Origin: an uncultured Pseudoflavonifractor sp.
Lineage (GTDB): Bacteria > Bacillota > Clostridia > Oscillospirales > Oscillospiraceae
Reading direction: 5' to 3'
Assembly (NCBI GenBank): GCA_904419835.1
Contig: CAJFTA010000049.1
Location: 1 to 18,480, forward strand
Length of the DNA: 18,480 bases
Shown piece after piece: positions 1 to 7,306 of the stretch. Numbering within the stretch: position 1 is the stretch's first letter; each line of letters opens with the position of its first letter. The translations under genes and the position numbers were made by a program. The notes beneath the pieces were generated by a model that had not been told where the DNA came from, did no database searches, and worked only from the letters and a program-made list of their open reading frames with translations.

Positions 1-63
1 ACTTCTCATGAAATTTTTGCCGACAATTTCATCAGAAATCGAGGTGAAAATTTCATGAAGCTC
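1..63. other. AT-rich non-coding region with inverted repeat
   Basis: No coding frame is supported here. ATGAAATTTT at 8-17 is the reverse complement of AAAATTTCAT at 47-56, so the stretch can fold back on itself. The same TGAAATTTT word recurs at 135-143 after the downstream terminator hairpin. Together with the two hairpins that follow, this makes a structured block that probably lies after a gene outside the window. Its role is unknown. Confidence 0.4.
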
Positions 64-99
64 CTGTCGAAAAAGTGGCGGAAGCCACTTTTTCGACAG
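64..99. repeat. Perfect 16-bp stem-loop, GGAA loop
   Basis: CTGTCGAAAAAGTGGC (64-79) pairs perfectly with 84-99 around a GGAA tetraloop of the GNRA type. The A and T runs lie inside the stem, so it does not look like a simple terminator. It may be a dispersed intergenic palindrome or an RNA-stabilising hairpin. Only this copy is present in the window. Confidence 0.55.
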
Positions 100-103
100 C
101 CTG

Positions 104-143
104 AGGCGGGGCCTCCGTAATCGGAGGCCCCGCCTGAAATTTT
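104..143 (+). terminator. Intrinsic terminator of an upstream gene
   Basis: AGGCGGGGCCTCC (104-116) pairs with 123-135 over a six-base loop. The stem is GC-rich and 13 bp long, followed by GAAATTTTCCC. The T-run is short, but the stem is very stable. It probably ends transcription of a gene left of the window and insulates the peptidase gene. Confidence 0.6.
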
Positions 144-186
144 CCCAAAAGCGCCGGGACAGGTTTCTATTTCATCCGGGATACGC

Positions 187-192
187 TATAAT
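187..192 (+). promoter_or_regulatory. -10 box of the peptidase-DUF1294 unit
   Basis: A perfect TATAAT sits in an AT-rich island about 60 bases before the TTG start at 250. With a 17-bp spacer the -35 would be TTTCTA at 164-169, a weak match. Placement just after a terminator hairpin supports a promoter here. Confidence 0.55.
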
Positions 193-249
193 AATAAAAT
201 AATGAGACGGCCGGTAAAGGGCCGTGTTGGAAACAGAGGTTGACGCAAT

Positions 250-888
250 TTGAAGCACATTCTTTCTCTCTCCCGCCCCCAGGCCATGGATATCCGCCGC
301 CGGGACGGCGGGCGCTCCCACGGCGCCGATCAGGACTGGTACAGCCTGCCCTGGCGGCAGCGGGCGGGCTGCGGCCCCACCACCGCGTCGGTTCAGATGG
401 CCTATCTGGCCTGCCTGCGGCCGTCTCTGGCTGCCCTGTGTCCGCTGGAGGGGCGGGAGCAGGGGACCTTTACGGCGTATATGGACCAGGTGTGGGAATA
501 TGTCACCCCCGGAGACCACGGCCTCAACCGCTTGGAGATGTACACCGGCGGGGTGGCCCGATTCTGCGGAGAACGGGGCGTAAGGCTCGTCCCCCGGGCC
601 CTGGAGGTACCCGCCGGCCCGGGCCGGCCCGGCTTTGACCGCTGCGTATCCTTTATTCGGGCGGGGCTGGAGTCCGACTGCCCTGTGGCATTCCTCAACC
701 TGGACAGCGGGGACGTGGAGGCCTTGGACAAGTGGCACTGGGTGCTCCTCTCCGCGCTGGAGGAGGGGGACCGGGGCACGCTGGTCACCGTGGTGGACAG
801 CGGAAAGACCTTCCCCATTGACCTGAAGCTGTGGTATGACACCGCCCGGGATCTGGGCGGCTTTGTGTGGCTGGAGGAAGTGCATTGA
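250..888 (+). CDS. Papain/C39-like cysteine peptidase, cytoplasmic
   Basis: The product is 212 aa with no signal peptide or membrane segment. RAGCGPTTAS around C41 is the nucleophile motif of papain-like C39-type peptidases. Q37, four residues upstream, could form the oxyanion hole, H163 in KWHWVLL is the likely catalytic histidine, and D183 in VVDSG the likely third member. The substrate is unknown. The start is TTG at 250, preceded by AGAGGT at 235-240 with a 9-nt gap; the first in-frame ATG at 286 has no ribosome-binding site and lies within the conserved-looking part. The gene ends by overlapping the start of the DUF1294 gene, so the two are translated together. The protease assignment rests on motif spacing only; an inactive or transglutaminase-like member is possible. 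Confidence 0.65.
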   Translation: MKHILSLSRPQAMDIRRRDGGRSHGADQDWYSLPWRQRAGCGPTTASVQMAYLACLRPSLAALCPLEGREQGTFTAYMDQVWEYVTPGDHGLNRLEMYTGGVARFCGERGVRLVPRALEVPAGPGRPGFDRCVSFIRAGLESDCPVAFLNLDSGDVEALDKWHWVLLSALEEGDRGTLVTVVDSGKTFPIDLKLWYDTARDLGGFVWLEEVH

Positions 889-1193
889 ACGCATGGAGAG
901 AATTGCTGCTGGGGTTCTGGCCCTGGCTGGCGGGCTGGGCCGGTATCATGAGCCTGGCGAATTTCTGCCTGATGGGCTTTGACAAGCGCCGGGCCAGACG
1001 GGACGGCTGGCGGGTGCGGGAGCGCACCTTTTTCATCGTGGCGCTGCTGGGGGGCGCCCTGGGGGGCGTAACCGGCATGTTCTTTTTCCGCCACAAGACC
1101 AGGCACTGGTATTTCCGCTACGGCCTGCCCGCCATTCTGCTCCTTCAGCTGGGGCTGACGGCCTGGATGCTGCTGTCCGGCGGGACCTCTTGA
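885..1193 (+). CDS. DUF1294 family small membrane protein
   Basis: The protein is 102 aa and shows the DUF1294 pattern: NFCLMGFDKRRAR near residues 27-39, RVRERTFF, then LGGALGGVTGMFFFRHKTRH at about 55-74. Hydrophobic segments lie at about 11-31, 48-66 and 79-97, so it is an integral membrane protein. The function of the family is unknown. I chose TTG at 885 because GGAGG at 873-877 sits 7 nt upstream; a GTG at 867 is in frame but lies before that site. The start overlaps the stop of the peptidase gene (TTGA), implying coupled translation. The stop region also contains the -35 box of the next promoter. Confidence 0.85.
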   Translation: MNAWRELLLGFWPWLAGWAGIMSLANFCLMGFDKRRARRDGWRVRERTFFIVALLGGALGGVTGMFFFRHKTRHWYFRYGLPAILLLQLGLTAWMLLSGGTS

Positions 1194-1219
1194 CGGACCC
1201 CGGTTTGGCGTGGGATAAT
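1190..1219 (+). promoter_or_regulatory. Promoter of the cation exporter gene
   Basis: TTGACG (1190-1195), an 18-bp spacer and GATAAT (1214-1219) with an extended TGG directly before it. The -35 overlaps the TGA stop of the DUF1294 gene. Transcription would begin near 1226, leaving a leader of about 72 nt. Confidence 0.65.
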
Positions 1220-1297
1220 ATGCAGGTTCGTCTTTGACTGTTATTGCGGCGCGCTCTTTGCCCGCAAAGTTTTGTGTGTGGTTCCGAGGTGTGGGAT

Positions 1298-2476
1298 ATG
1301 ATCAATCTGTTGGTAAAGACCTTTGTAAAGGACTGCGGCAATGTTCAGGACCCCCAGGTGCGGCAGCGGTACGGGACCCTGTCCGGCGCTGTGGGGATTT
1401 TCCTCAATCTGCTGCTGTCGGCGGGCAAGATGATCGCCGGCGTGCTCACCGGCTCCATCGCCATCACGGCAGATGCCTTCAATAACCTGACCGACGCGGG
1501 TTCGTCGGTGGTGACTCTGGTGGGATTCCGCATGGCGGGCAAGCAGGCCGACGGCGACCACCCCTTCGGCCACGGGCGCATTGAGTATCTGTCCGGCCTG
1601 GCGGTGTCGGTGGTCATCCTGCTGGTGGGTCTGGAGCTGGCAAAGAGCTCGGTGGAAAAGATTATCCACCCGGAGCCGGTGGAGTTCTCCTGGCTGTCCG
1701 CCGGCATCCTGGCCGCCGCCATCTGCGTCAAGCTGTGGATGAGCTACTTCAACCGGAGCCTCTCCCGCCGCATCGGCTCCGCCGCCATGGCCGCCACCGC
1801 CACCGACTCCCTGTCCGACGCGGCGGCCACCTCCGCCGTGCTCCTCAGCAGCCTGATCGGCCGGTTCACCGGCGTGAACATCGACGCCTGGGCGGGCATT
1901 CTGGTGGCGATCTTCATCCTCCGGGCCGGCTGGGGCGCCGCAAAGGACACCCTCAACCCCCTCCTGGGCCAGAGCCCTGACCCTGAGCTGGTGCGGGACA
2001 TTGAGCGGACCGTCCTGGCCCACCCCCAGGTGGTGGGCATCCACGACATGATCATCCACGACTACGGCCCCGGACGGTCCATGATGTCGCTCCACGCCGA
2101 GGTGCCTGCCGGGGCGGATATTATGGCGGTCCATGACGAGATTGACGCCATCGAGCGGGAGCTGAAGGCCAAGTACCGCATTGACGCCAGCATCCACATG
2201 GACCCTATTGTCACCGGGGACGAGACCATCAGCAGGGCGCGGCAGATGGTGGCGGGGCTGGTGCGGGAGGTGGACCCGGCCATGACCATCCACGACTTCC
2301 GCATGACCAGCGGCCCACGGCATCGGAACCTGATCTTCGACGTGGTGGTGCCGTACAGCGTCAGGCAGAGCGACGAGGCGGTCCGCCGGGAGATCGAGCG
2401 GAAAATCCGTGCGGCCGACCCAAACAGCTTTGCCGTCATCCAGGTGGACCGGGCCTACACCCAGGAGCCCGGCTGA
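1298..2476 (+). CDS. Cation diffusion facilitator, probable Mn2+ exporter, two C-terminal domains
   Basis: The protein is 392 aa. Six membrane segments span about residues 28-205. Metal-site residues are N62 and D66 in TM2 (NNLTD) and D170 and D174 in TM5 (DSLSD). This ND-DD quartet matches the Mn-selective MntE/MneP type rather than the HD-HD zinc type. The HPFGHGR loop at 88-94 is typical of the family. Two cytoplasmic domains follow: one at about 212-300 (VVGIHDMIIHDYG) and a second at about 305-388 (MTIHDFRMTSGPRHRN), so the tail is longer than in YiiP-type proteins of about 300 aa. Start is ATG 1298 with GAGGT 7 nt upstream; an upstream in-frame codon at 1244 lacks such a site. Family is certain; Mn specificity is inferred from the quartet. 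Confidence 0.9.
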   Translation: MINLLVKTFVKDCGNVQDPQVRQRYGTLSGAVGIFLNLLLSAGKMIAGVLTGSIAITADAFNNLTDAGSSVVTLVGFRMAGKQADGDHPFGHGRIEYLSGLAVSVVILLVGLELAKSSVEKIIHPEPVEFSWLSAGILAAAICVKLWMSYFNRSLSRRIGSAAMAATATDSLSDAAATSAVLLSSLIGRFTGVNIDAWAGILVAIFILRAGWGAAKDTLNPLLGQSPDPELVRDIERTVLAHPQVVGIHDMIIHDYGPGRSMMSLHAEVPAGADIMAVHDEIDAIERELKAKYRIDASIHMDPIVTGDETISRARQMVAGLVREVDPAMTIHDFRMTSGPRHRNLIFDVVVPYSVRQSDEAVRREIERKIRAADPNSFAVIQVDRAYTQEPG

Positions 2477-2487
2477 GGCGGCCAGTC

Positions 2488-2529
2488 TTTACAAAAAATT
2501 CACCCCATGAGATGAAAAATGTCTATAAT
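2488..2529 (+). promoter_or_regulatory. Promoter of the two-component unit with PhoP-box-like direct repeat
   Basis: A perfect TATAAT lies at 2524-2529. The -35 region is poor, but TTTACA (2488-2493), five bases, then TTCACC (2499-2504) form an 11-bp-period direct repeat. OmpR/PhoB-family regulators bind such repeats beside weak -35 boxes; the B. subtilis PhoP box is TTAACA repeats separated by about 5 bp. Autoregulation by the downstream regulator is therefore plausible. Confidence 0.5.
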
Positions 2530-2585
2530 GTTATTATCGATATCGCCGGTGCAGAAAACCGGCCGCGGAAGGATGGTGTACGGAA

Positions 2586-3278
2586 ATGGCGCAGAAGGTA
2601 CTTATCGTGGAGGACGAGGCCAACATTGCCGAGCTGCTCCACCTGTACCTAGAGAAAGAGGGATACGAGACTGCCGTGGCGCCGGACGGCGGGAAGGGCG
2701 TGGAGCTGTTCCGCTCCTTCCACCCCGACCTGGTGCTGCTGGACATTATGCTGCCCGTGATGGACGGCTGGTCCGTGCTCAAGAAGATCCGGGAGAGCGA
2801 CAAGACCCCTGTTATCATGCTCACCGCCAAGGGGGAGACGGAGGACAAGGTCAACGGCCTGGAGGGGGGCGCGGACGACTACATCGTCAAGCCCTTTGAG
2901 ATGAAGGAGGTGCTGGCCCGCATTCACGCCGTGCTCCGCCGCTTCGGCGCGGAGGAGGAGGGGAACGGGGGGAAGAAGCTCTCCTTTGACAAGCTGGTCA
3001 TCAACCTGGACTCCTACGAGCTGCTGGTGGACGGCAAGCGGGTGGACACGCCTCCAAAGGAGCTGGAGCTGCTCTACCATCTGGCGGCGTCCCCCAACCG
3101 GGTGTTTACCCGCAACCAGCTGCTGGATGAGGTGTGGGGCTTTGACTACTTCGGCGACTCCCGCACCGTGGACGTCCATATCAAGCGCCTGCGTGAGAAG
3201 CTGGAGGGCGTCAGCGATCAGTGGAGCCTGAAAACAGTCTGGGGCGTGGGATATAAATTTGAGGTTGTCAGCGGCTGA
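2586..3278 (+). CDS. OmpR/PhoB-family response regulator
   Basis: The 230-aa protein has a receiver domain at about 4-118 and a winged-helix DNA-binding domain at about 130-228. Receiver residues are E9 and D10, phosphoacceptor D53 in LLDIMLP, T80 and K102 in VKPFE. The output domain has the OmpR-type ending RTVDVHIKRLREKL followed by TVWGVGYKF. It should be phosphorylated by the kinase encoded next and act as a transcription factor. Start is ATG 2586, with GGAAGGA about 13 nt upstream, a loose ribosome-binding site. The kinase gene starts 96 nt after its stop. The family assignment is firm; the stimulus and regulon cannot be read from the sequence, although the 11-bp direct repeat upstream hints at autoregulation. 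Confidence 0.95.
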   Translation: MAQKVLIVEDEANIAELLHLYLEKEGYETAVAPDGGKGVELFRSFHPDLVLLDIMLPVMDGWSVLKKIRESDKTPVIMLTAKGETEDKVNGLEGGADDYIVKPFEMKEVLARIHAVLRRFGAEEEGNGGKKLSFDKLVINLDSYELLVDGKRVDTPPKELELLYHLAASPNRVFTRNQLLDEVWGFDYFGDSRTVDVHIKRLREKLEGVSDQWSLKTVWGVGYKFEVVSG

Positions 3279-3360
3279 CGCTCCGCTGATTCGTGAAAAA
3301 GCAAGGCATTCCGCACCGGACCGGAGTCAGAGGACGGCCCGGAAGCGGCATGCCCCGGAA

Positions 3361-3377
3361 AGGAGGAGAGCGGCACG
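3361..3377 (+). promoter_or_regulatory. Ribosome-binding site placed for an ACG start
   Basis: AGGAGG at 3361-3366, within AAAGGAGG, is the best site in this region. Eight bases separate it from ACG at 3375-3377. The first canonical in-frame start, ATG 3405, is 38 bases from it and has no site of its own. No ATG, GTG or TTG occurs in frame between the TGA at 3294 and 3405. Confidence 0.65.
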
Positions 3378-4826
3378 AAGAGCCTGTATAAGCGCCAGTT
3401 TGCCATGATGGCGGGAGTGATTCTGATCTCCTTCGCCATGCTGGGAGCGGCATTTATCACCCTGTCCTATCAGTATACGGTCCGGGAAAAGCAGGACACC
3501 ATGGAGAAAAACGCGGCCTACATCGCGGAATTTACTGGTTCCTATCTCTCGGAATCCCGTTACTCCACCACCATCTACGACTCTGCCTACCGGCAGTACA
3601 CCTCCAATCTGGCCCAGCTGGCCGACGCCTATGTGATCCTCTGCGAGACCGCGCCGGACCGGATTGGCGAGATTGTCTACTCCTCCGATGGTCAGACCGA
3701 GGGGGCCTTCATTGGCAAGATCCTGCCCGCCGATATGGTCAGCCAGGCGGTGCGGGACGGCGCCTACGACTCCATGACCAACCTGAACGGCCTGTTCGCG
3801 GAGAAGCGGTTCGTGGCCGGGTGTCCCATCTACAAGACCGGCCTGCTGGGACAGAGCGTCCAGACCGGAATGGTCTTTGTGGCGGCGGAGACAGAGAACA
3901 TCACCGAGATGTGGCGGGCCTTTGCGCAGATTTTCTTCTTCACCGCCGTTGTGGTGCTGTGCATCGCCTTTATCACCACGTCGATTACCTCCCTGAGCCA
4001 GACCAAGCCCCTCAAGGAGATGGCGGAGGCGGCCCGCAAGTTCGGCCACGGGGAATTTGAGACCCGGGTGGAGGTGGGCAGCCGCCGGGACGAAGTGGGG
4101 GAACTAGCCGAGGCGTTTAACGCCATGGCGGATTCGCTGGCCAAGTCGGAGGCCAAGCGCAGCGAGTTTGTGGCCAACGTGTCCCACGAGCTGAAGACCC
4201 CCATGACCACCATCGCCGGCTTTGCCGACGGCATTCTGGACGGCACCATCCCGCCGGAGAAGGAGCAGGACGCCCTGCGCACCATCTCCTCGGAGACCCG
4301 CCGTCTCTCCCGGCTGGTGCGGCGGATGCTGGATCTGAGCCGCCTCCAGTCGGCGGAGAATGTCACCGCCCAGGAGCAGTTCGACATCTCCGAGCTGATG
4401 GTCCGGGTGCTGCTGAGCCTGGAGACCAAGATCAACCAGTCCGGACTGGATGTGGCCACCGATCTGCCCGAGGAGCCCGTCATGGTGTGGGGCGACCCGG
4501 ACGGTATCACCCAGGTGTGCTACAACCTGCTGGACAACGCCATCAAGTTCTCCCAGGAGAAGGGGGTCATTACCATCTCCGTCACCACCAAGGGCGGCAA
4601 GGCCTATGTATCGGTGCGCAACGTGGGAGACACCATCCCCGCCGAGGAGCTGCCCCTGCTCTTTGACCGCTTCCACAAGAGCGACAAGTCCCGCAGCGAG
4701 GACCGGGACGGCGTGGGCCTTGGGCTGTACATTGTCAAGACCATTCTCAACAATCACAAGGAAAATATTACCGTCACCAGCGACCACGGCGTGACGGAGT
4801 TTACCTTCACGCTGACGCTGGCGTAA
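3375..4826 (+). CDS. Sensor histidine kinase, apparent ACG start
   Basis: From ACG 3375 the product is 483 aa, beginning (M)KSLYKRQFAMMAG, a basic cytoplasmic lead into TM1 (about 12-32). An extracytoplasmic sensor region of about 150 residues follows, then TM2 (about 182-202), HAMP (about 203-255), the phosphoacceptor domain with H271 in VSHELKTP, and the ATPase domain with N-box NLLDN at 384-388 and glycine box DGVGLGL near 445-451. The usual D-x-G of the first nucleotide box is NVG at 416-418, so Asn replaces Asp. It should phosphorylate the regulator encoded upstream. Starting at ATG 3405 instead gives 473 aa, loses the basic lead and has no ribosome-binding site. A sequencing error or natural ATG-to-ACG change is the main alternative. 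htrA starts 35 nt after the stop. Confidence 0.92.
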   Translation, partial: TKSLYKRQFAMMAGVILISFAMLGAAFITLSYQYTVREKQDTMEKNAAYIAEFTGSYLSESRYSTTIYDSAYRQYTSNLAQLADAYVILCETAPDRIGEIVYSSDGQTEGAFIGKILPADMVSQAVRDGAYDSMTNLNGLFAEKRFVAGCPIYKTGLLGQSVQTGMVFVAAETENITEMWRAFAQIFFFTAVVVLCIAFITTSITSLSQTKPLKEMAEAARKFGHGEFETRVEVGSRRDEVGELAEAFNAMADSLAKSEAKRSEFVANVSHELKTPMTTIAGFADGILDGTIPPEKEQDALRTISSETRRLSRLVRRMLDLSRLQSAENVTAQEQFDISELMVRVLLSLETKINQSGLDVATDLPEEPVMVWGDPDGITQVCYNLLDNAIKFSQEKGVITISVTTKGGKAYVSVRNVGDTIPAEELPLLFDRFHKSDKSRSEDRDGVGLGLYIVKTILNNHKENITVTSDHGVTEFTFTLTLA

Positions 4827-4861
4827 GGAAAGAAGATTGGAACCATCCAGGGAGGTCACCT

Positions 4862-6145
4862 ATGCGCACCGATTATTACACCACCGCCCCCGCCGGCGGC
4901 GGGCCGGGACGGACCGGAACGCCCCGCTATACGGTCATCCCCTTTGAGGCCCCCCCGCAGCCGGAGGAGAAGGGGCGGGGCAGCCGGAAGGCGCCCTGGA
5001 TCTTCGCGGCGTTCCTGGTGCTCATCGGGGCGCTGACCGCCCTGACCCTGGCGCTGAGCTGGATGTTTTCCCAGGGCGGGGAGGCCGCAGCGGGGGAGAG
5101 CGGCGGCGGGAACTACACTACCATCCCGATTCCCGTTCCCAGCGCCTCCTCCGGCGGCGCCGGCGTCACCGACCTGGAGCGGGCGGCCACGGGCACCGGT
5201 GTCACCCTGACCATCGCCGCACCGCCGGAGGAGGACCTGACCTATCAGGAGATCTATGACCGGAACATCGCCGCCATTGCCAGCATCCGGGCCTACCAGA
5301 CCGGCGGCGGCTCCACCGGCACCGGCGTGGTTATGACGGCGGATGGGTACATCATCACCAACTACCATGTGATCCAGGGCTCCTACCAGGTGGAGGTGCT
5401 GCTCTCTGACGACAGCGTCCACCAGGCCCTGCTGGTGGGGGGCGACCAGACCAACGACCTGGCGGTGCTGAAAATCGACGCCGGTGGCCTGACCCCCGCC
5501 CAGTTCGGCGACTCCGACCTGCTCCAGGTGGGGGACGCCGCCCTGGCCATCGGCAACCCCCTGGGGGAGGAGCTGCGGGGCACCATGACCGACGGCATCA
5601 TCTCCGCCATCAGCCGGGACGTGAACGTGGACGGCAACACCATGACCCTTATCCAGACCACCGCCGCCCTCAACTCGGGCAACTCGGGCGGGGCCCTGCT
5701 CAACGGCCGGGGCCAGGTGGTGGGCATCACCAACATGAAGATGACCAGCTATTCCGGCTCGGTGGAGGGCCTTGGCTTTGCCATTCCCACCAACACCGTC
5801 AAGGCCATTGTGGATGAGCTTATCGCCTACGGCCATGTCCGGGGCTATCCCACCCTGGGCATCCTGGGCTCCTCCATGGACAGGCAGCGGGCCGCGGCCA
5901 GCGGCCTGGTGCCCGGCGTATACGTCCAGAGCGTCACCGCCGGGTCGGACGCGGAAAAGCAGGGCATGCGCGCCGGAGACGTGATTACCGAGTGCAACGG
6001 CCGGACCGTCACCTCCGTGGAGGATATCAACGCCATCAAGGAGGGCTTTGAGGCCGGGGACGTGCTCACCTTCCGGGTATACCGGAACGGCGAGTACCTG
6101 GACCTGGAGGTCAGGCTGGTGGAACGGTACCAGCTGGACCAGTAA
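4862..6145 (+). CDS. htrA: HtrA/DegP-like membrane-anchored serine protease with PDZ domain
   Basis: The 427-aa protein has a Pro/Gly-rich cytoplasmic tail (1-44), one membrane segment (about 45-68), a low-complexity linker, a trypsin-like domain (about 125-310) and a PDZ domain (about 320-420). The catalytic triad is visible: H169 in TNYHV, D199 in TNDLAVLK and S275 in NSGNSGG. It would act outside the membrane on misfolded or secreted proteins. Start is ATG 4862 with GGAGGT at 4851-4856. It follows the kinase gene by 35 nt, and ylmH starts 22 nt later, so it is probably cotranscribed with the two-component genes. HtrA beside a two-component system is common in Gram-positives and suggests an envelope-stress response. 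Confidence 0.95.
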   Translation: MRTDYYTTAPAGGGPGRTGTPRYTVIPFEAPPQPEEKGRGSRKAPWIFAAFLVLIGALTALTLALSWMFSQGGEAAAGESGGGNYTTIPIPVPSASSGGAGVTDLERAATGTGVTLTIAAPPEEDLTYQEIYDRNIAAIASIRAYQTGGGSTGTGVVMTADGYIITNYHVIQGSYQVEVLLSDDSVHQALLVGGDQTNDLAVLKIDAGGLTPAQFGDSDLLQVGDAALAIGNPLGEELRGTMTDGIISAISRDVNVDGNTMTLIQTTAALNSGNSGGALLNGRGQVVGITNMKMTSYSGSVEGLGFAIPTNTVKAIVDELIAYGHVRGYPTLGILGSSMDRQRAAASGLVPGVYVQSVTAGSDAEKQGMRAGDVITECNGRTVTSVEDINAIKEGFEAGDVLTFRVYRNGEYLDLEVRLVERYQLDQ

Positions 6146-6167
6146 AATTCCCGCATTGGGAGGAACC

Positions 6168-6968
6168 ATGAACAAAACGGAACTTCTGACCCGGCTTGCC
6201 CGGGACGGGGAGGAGCGGCTGCTTCTGGCCCGGACCATGGATAAGCTGGAGCTGGCCGGGCGGCGGAACATCCCCGCCCACACGGCTTTTTTATCCCCTC
6301 AGGAGCGCGCGTCGGTGGAGGCCCTCATTAACGCCAGCGGCCGCCCGTCCCACCTGTTCTACGGGGGCTTTGAGGGGGCGGAGCGGACCATCTGCGTCTT
6401 TCTCCCCGACTGGCAGGAGCCGGAGGACTGGCTGGCCAATGGGGAGGACTGCCCCGTCTCCGCCCTGCGGTGCACCTTCCCAGAGGACGCGGGGCTGACC
6501 CACCGGGACTTCCTGGGCTCCATTCTGGGCCTGGGGCTGGACCGGGAAAAGGTGGGGGACCTGCTGGTGTCCCCTGGCGTGTGCGATATCCTGCTTCTCA
6601 AGGAGATTGAGGACTTTCTCCTCCTCCATCTGGAGAGCGCCGGGCGCACCCGGCTCAAGGTATCCCCGGTGCCCCTGTCCGCTCTGACGCCCCCCAAGGT
6701 GGAGGTCAAGCTCATCCGCGACACGGTGGCCACTCTGCGTCTGGATGCGGTGGCGGCCTCCGCGTTTTCCCTGCCCCGGTCCAAGGCGGCGGATCTCATC
6801 TCCTCCGGCCGGGTGCAGCTCAACCACCGGGAGTGCGTCAAACCGGATCGGGCTGTGGCCCAGGGGGACGTGATCTCCTGCCGGGGCATGGGGAAGGCCG
6901 CGGTAAAGACCGTGGGCGGGCTCTCCAAAAAGGGCCGAATTATGATAGAAGTGGAGCGATATCTCTGA
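6168..6968 (+). CDS. ylmH: YlmH-like S4-domain RNA-binding protein
   Basis: The product is 266 aa, near the usual length for YlmH. The N-terminal part contains THRDFLGSILGLGLDREKVG (111-130), typical of the family, and the S4 RNA-binding domain spans about 188-247 (LRLDAVAASAFSLPRSKAAD, then SSGRVQLN). YlmH has been linked to ribosome-associated quality control in B. subtilis; that role here is by homology. Start is ATG 6168 after GGGAGGA. An in-frame upstream codon at 6048 lies inside htrA and is not credible. The stop overlaps the DUF896 start (TGATG). The location is unusual: ylmH more often sits near divIVA and ylm genes, whereas here it follows htrA. Confidence 0.9.
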   Translation: MNKTELLTRLARDGEERLLLARTMDKLELAGRRNIPAHTAFLSPQERASVEALINASGRPSHLFYGGFEGAERTICVFLPDWQEPEDWLANGEDCPVSALRCTFPEDAGLTHRDFLGSILGLGLDREKVGDLLVSPGVCDILLLKEIEDFLLLHLESAGRTRLKVSPVPLSALTPPKVEVKLIRDTVATLRLDAVAASAFSLPRSKAADLISSGRVQLNHRECVKPDRAVAQGDVISCRGMGKAAVKTVGGLSKKGRIMIEVERYL

Positions 6969-7174
6969 TGGAACAGGCAAAAATTGACCGCATCAACGCC
7001 CTGGCCAGAAAGGCCAAGACCCCGGAAGGCCTCACGCCCGAGGAGGAGGCCGAGCGGGCCGCCCTCCGGAAGGAGTATGTGGCCGCCGTCCGGGCCAACC
7101 TGACGGCCCAGCTGGAGAGCACCTATGTCGTGGAGCCCGACGGCACCAAGCACAAGCTGGGGAAAAAAGAGTGA
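6968..7174 (+). CDS. DUF896 (YnzC-like) small cytosolic protein
   Basis: The 68-aa protein has the DUF896 pattern: IDRINALARKAKTPEGLTPE (6-25), then EEEAERAALRKEYVAAVRAN, a helical hairpin, and a short tail DGTKHKLGKKE. The function of the family is unknown. The ATG overlaps the TGA of ylmH by one base, so it is translationally coupled. The TGA stop lies inside the left arm of the following terminator hairpin. It is the last gene of the unit. Confidence 0.92.
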   Translation: MEQAKIDRINALARKAKTPEGLTPEEEAERAALRKEYVAAVRANLTAQLESTYVVEPDGTKHKLGKKE

Positions 7175-7204
7175 AAAAACAGCGCGCTGCGCTGTTTTTT
7201 CACT
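7170..7204. terminator. Strong 16-bp terminator hairpin overlapping the DUF896 stop
   Basis: The left arm 7170-7185 pairs perfectly with 7189-7204 around a three-base loop. The stem carries A6 on the left and T6 on the right around a GC core, so it can terminate from either direction. The DUF896 stop codon (7172-7174) is part of the stem. Confidence 0.8.
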
Positions 7205-7306
7205 GGCACACGGGCGCAGTGCGCCAGTATGCTGAGATTTCAGGTCCATGGCGCGGCGGAGCGCACCATATGAACGTGTCTCCGACCTGTCGGAGACAGC
7301 CCGGAG

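Noticed and set aside
1226..1297. Mn-sensing yybP-ykoY riboswitch before the cation exporter
   Set aside because: The leader is only about 72 nt and I could not find the conserved loops; no transcription hairpin with a T-run precedes the gene.
3350..3391. 13-codon upstream frame overlapping the kinase start
   Set aside because: Its ATG has no ribosome-binding site of its own and the AGGAGG falls within it; it is out of frame with the kinase.
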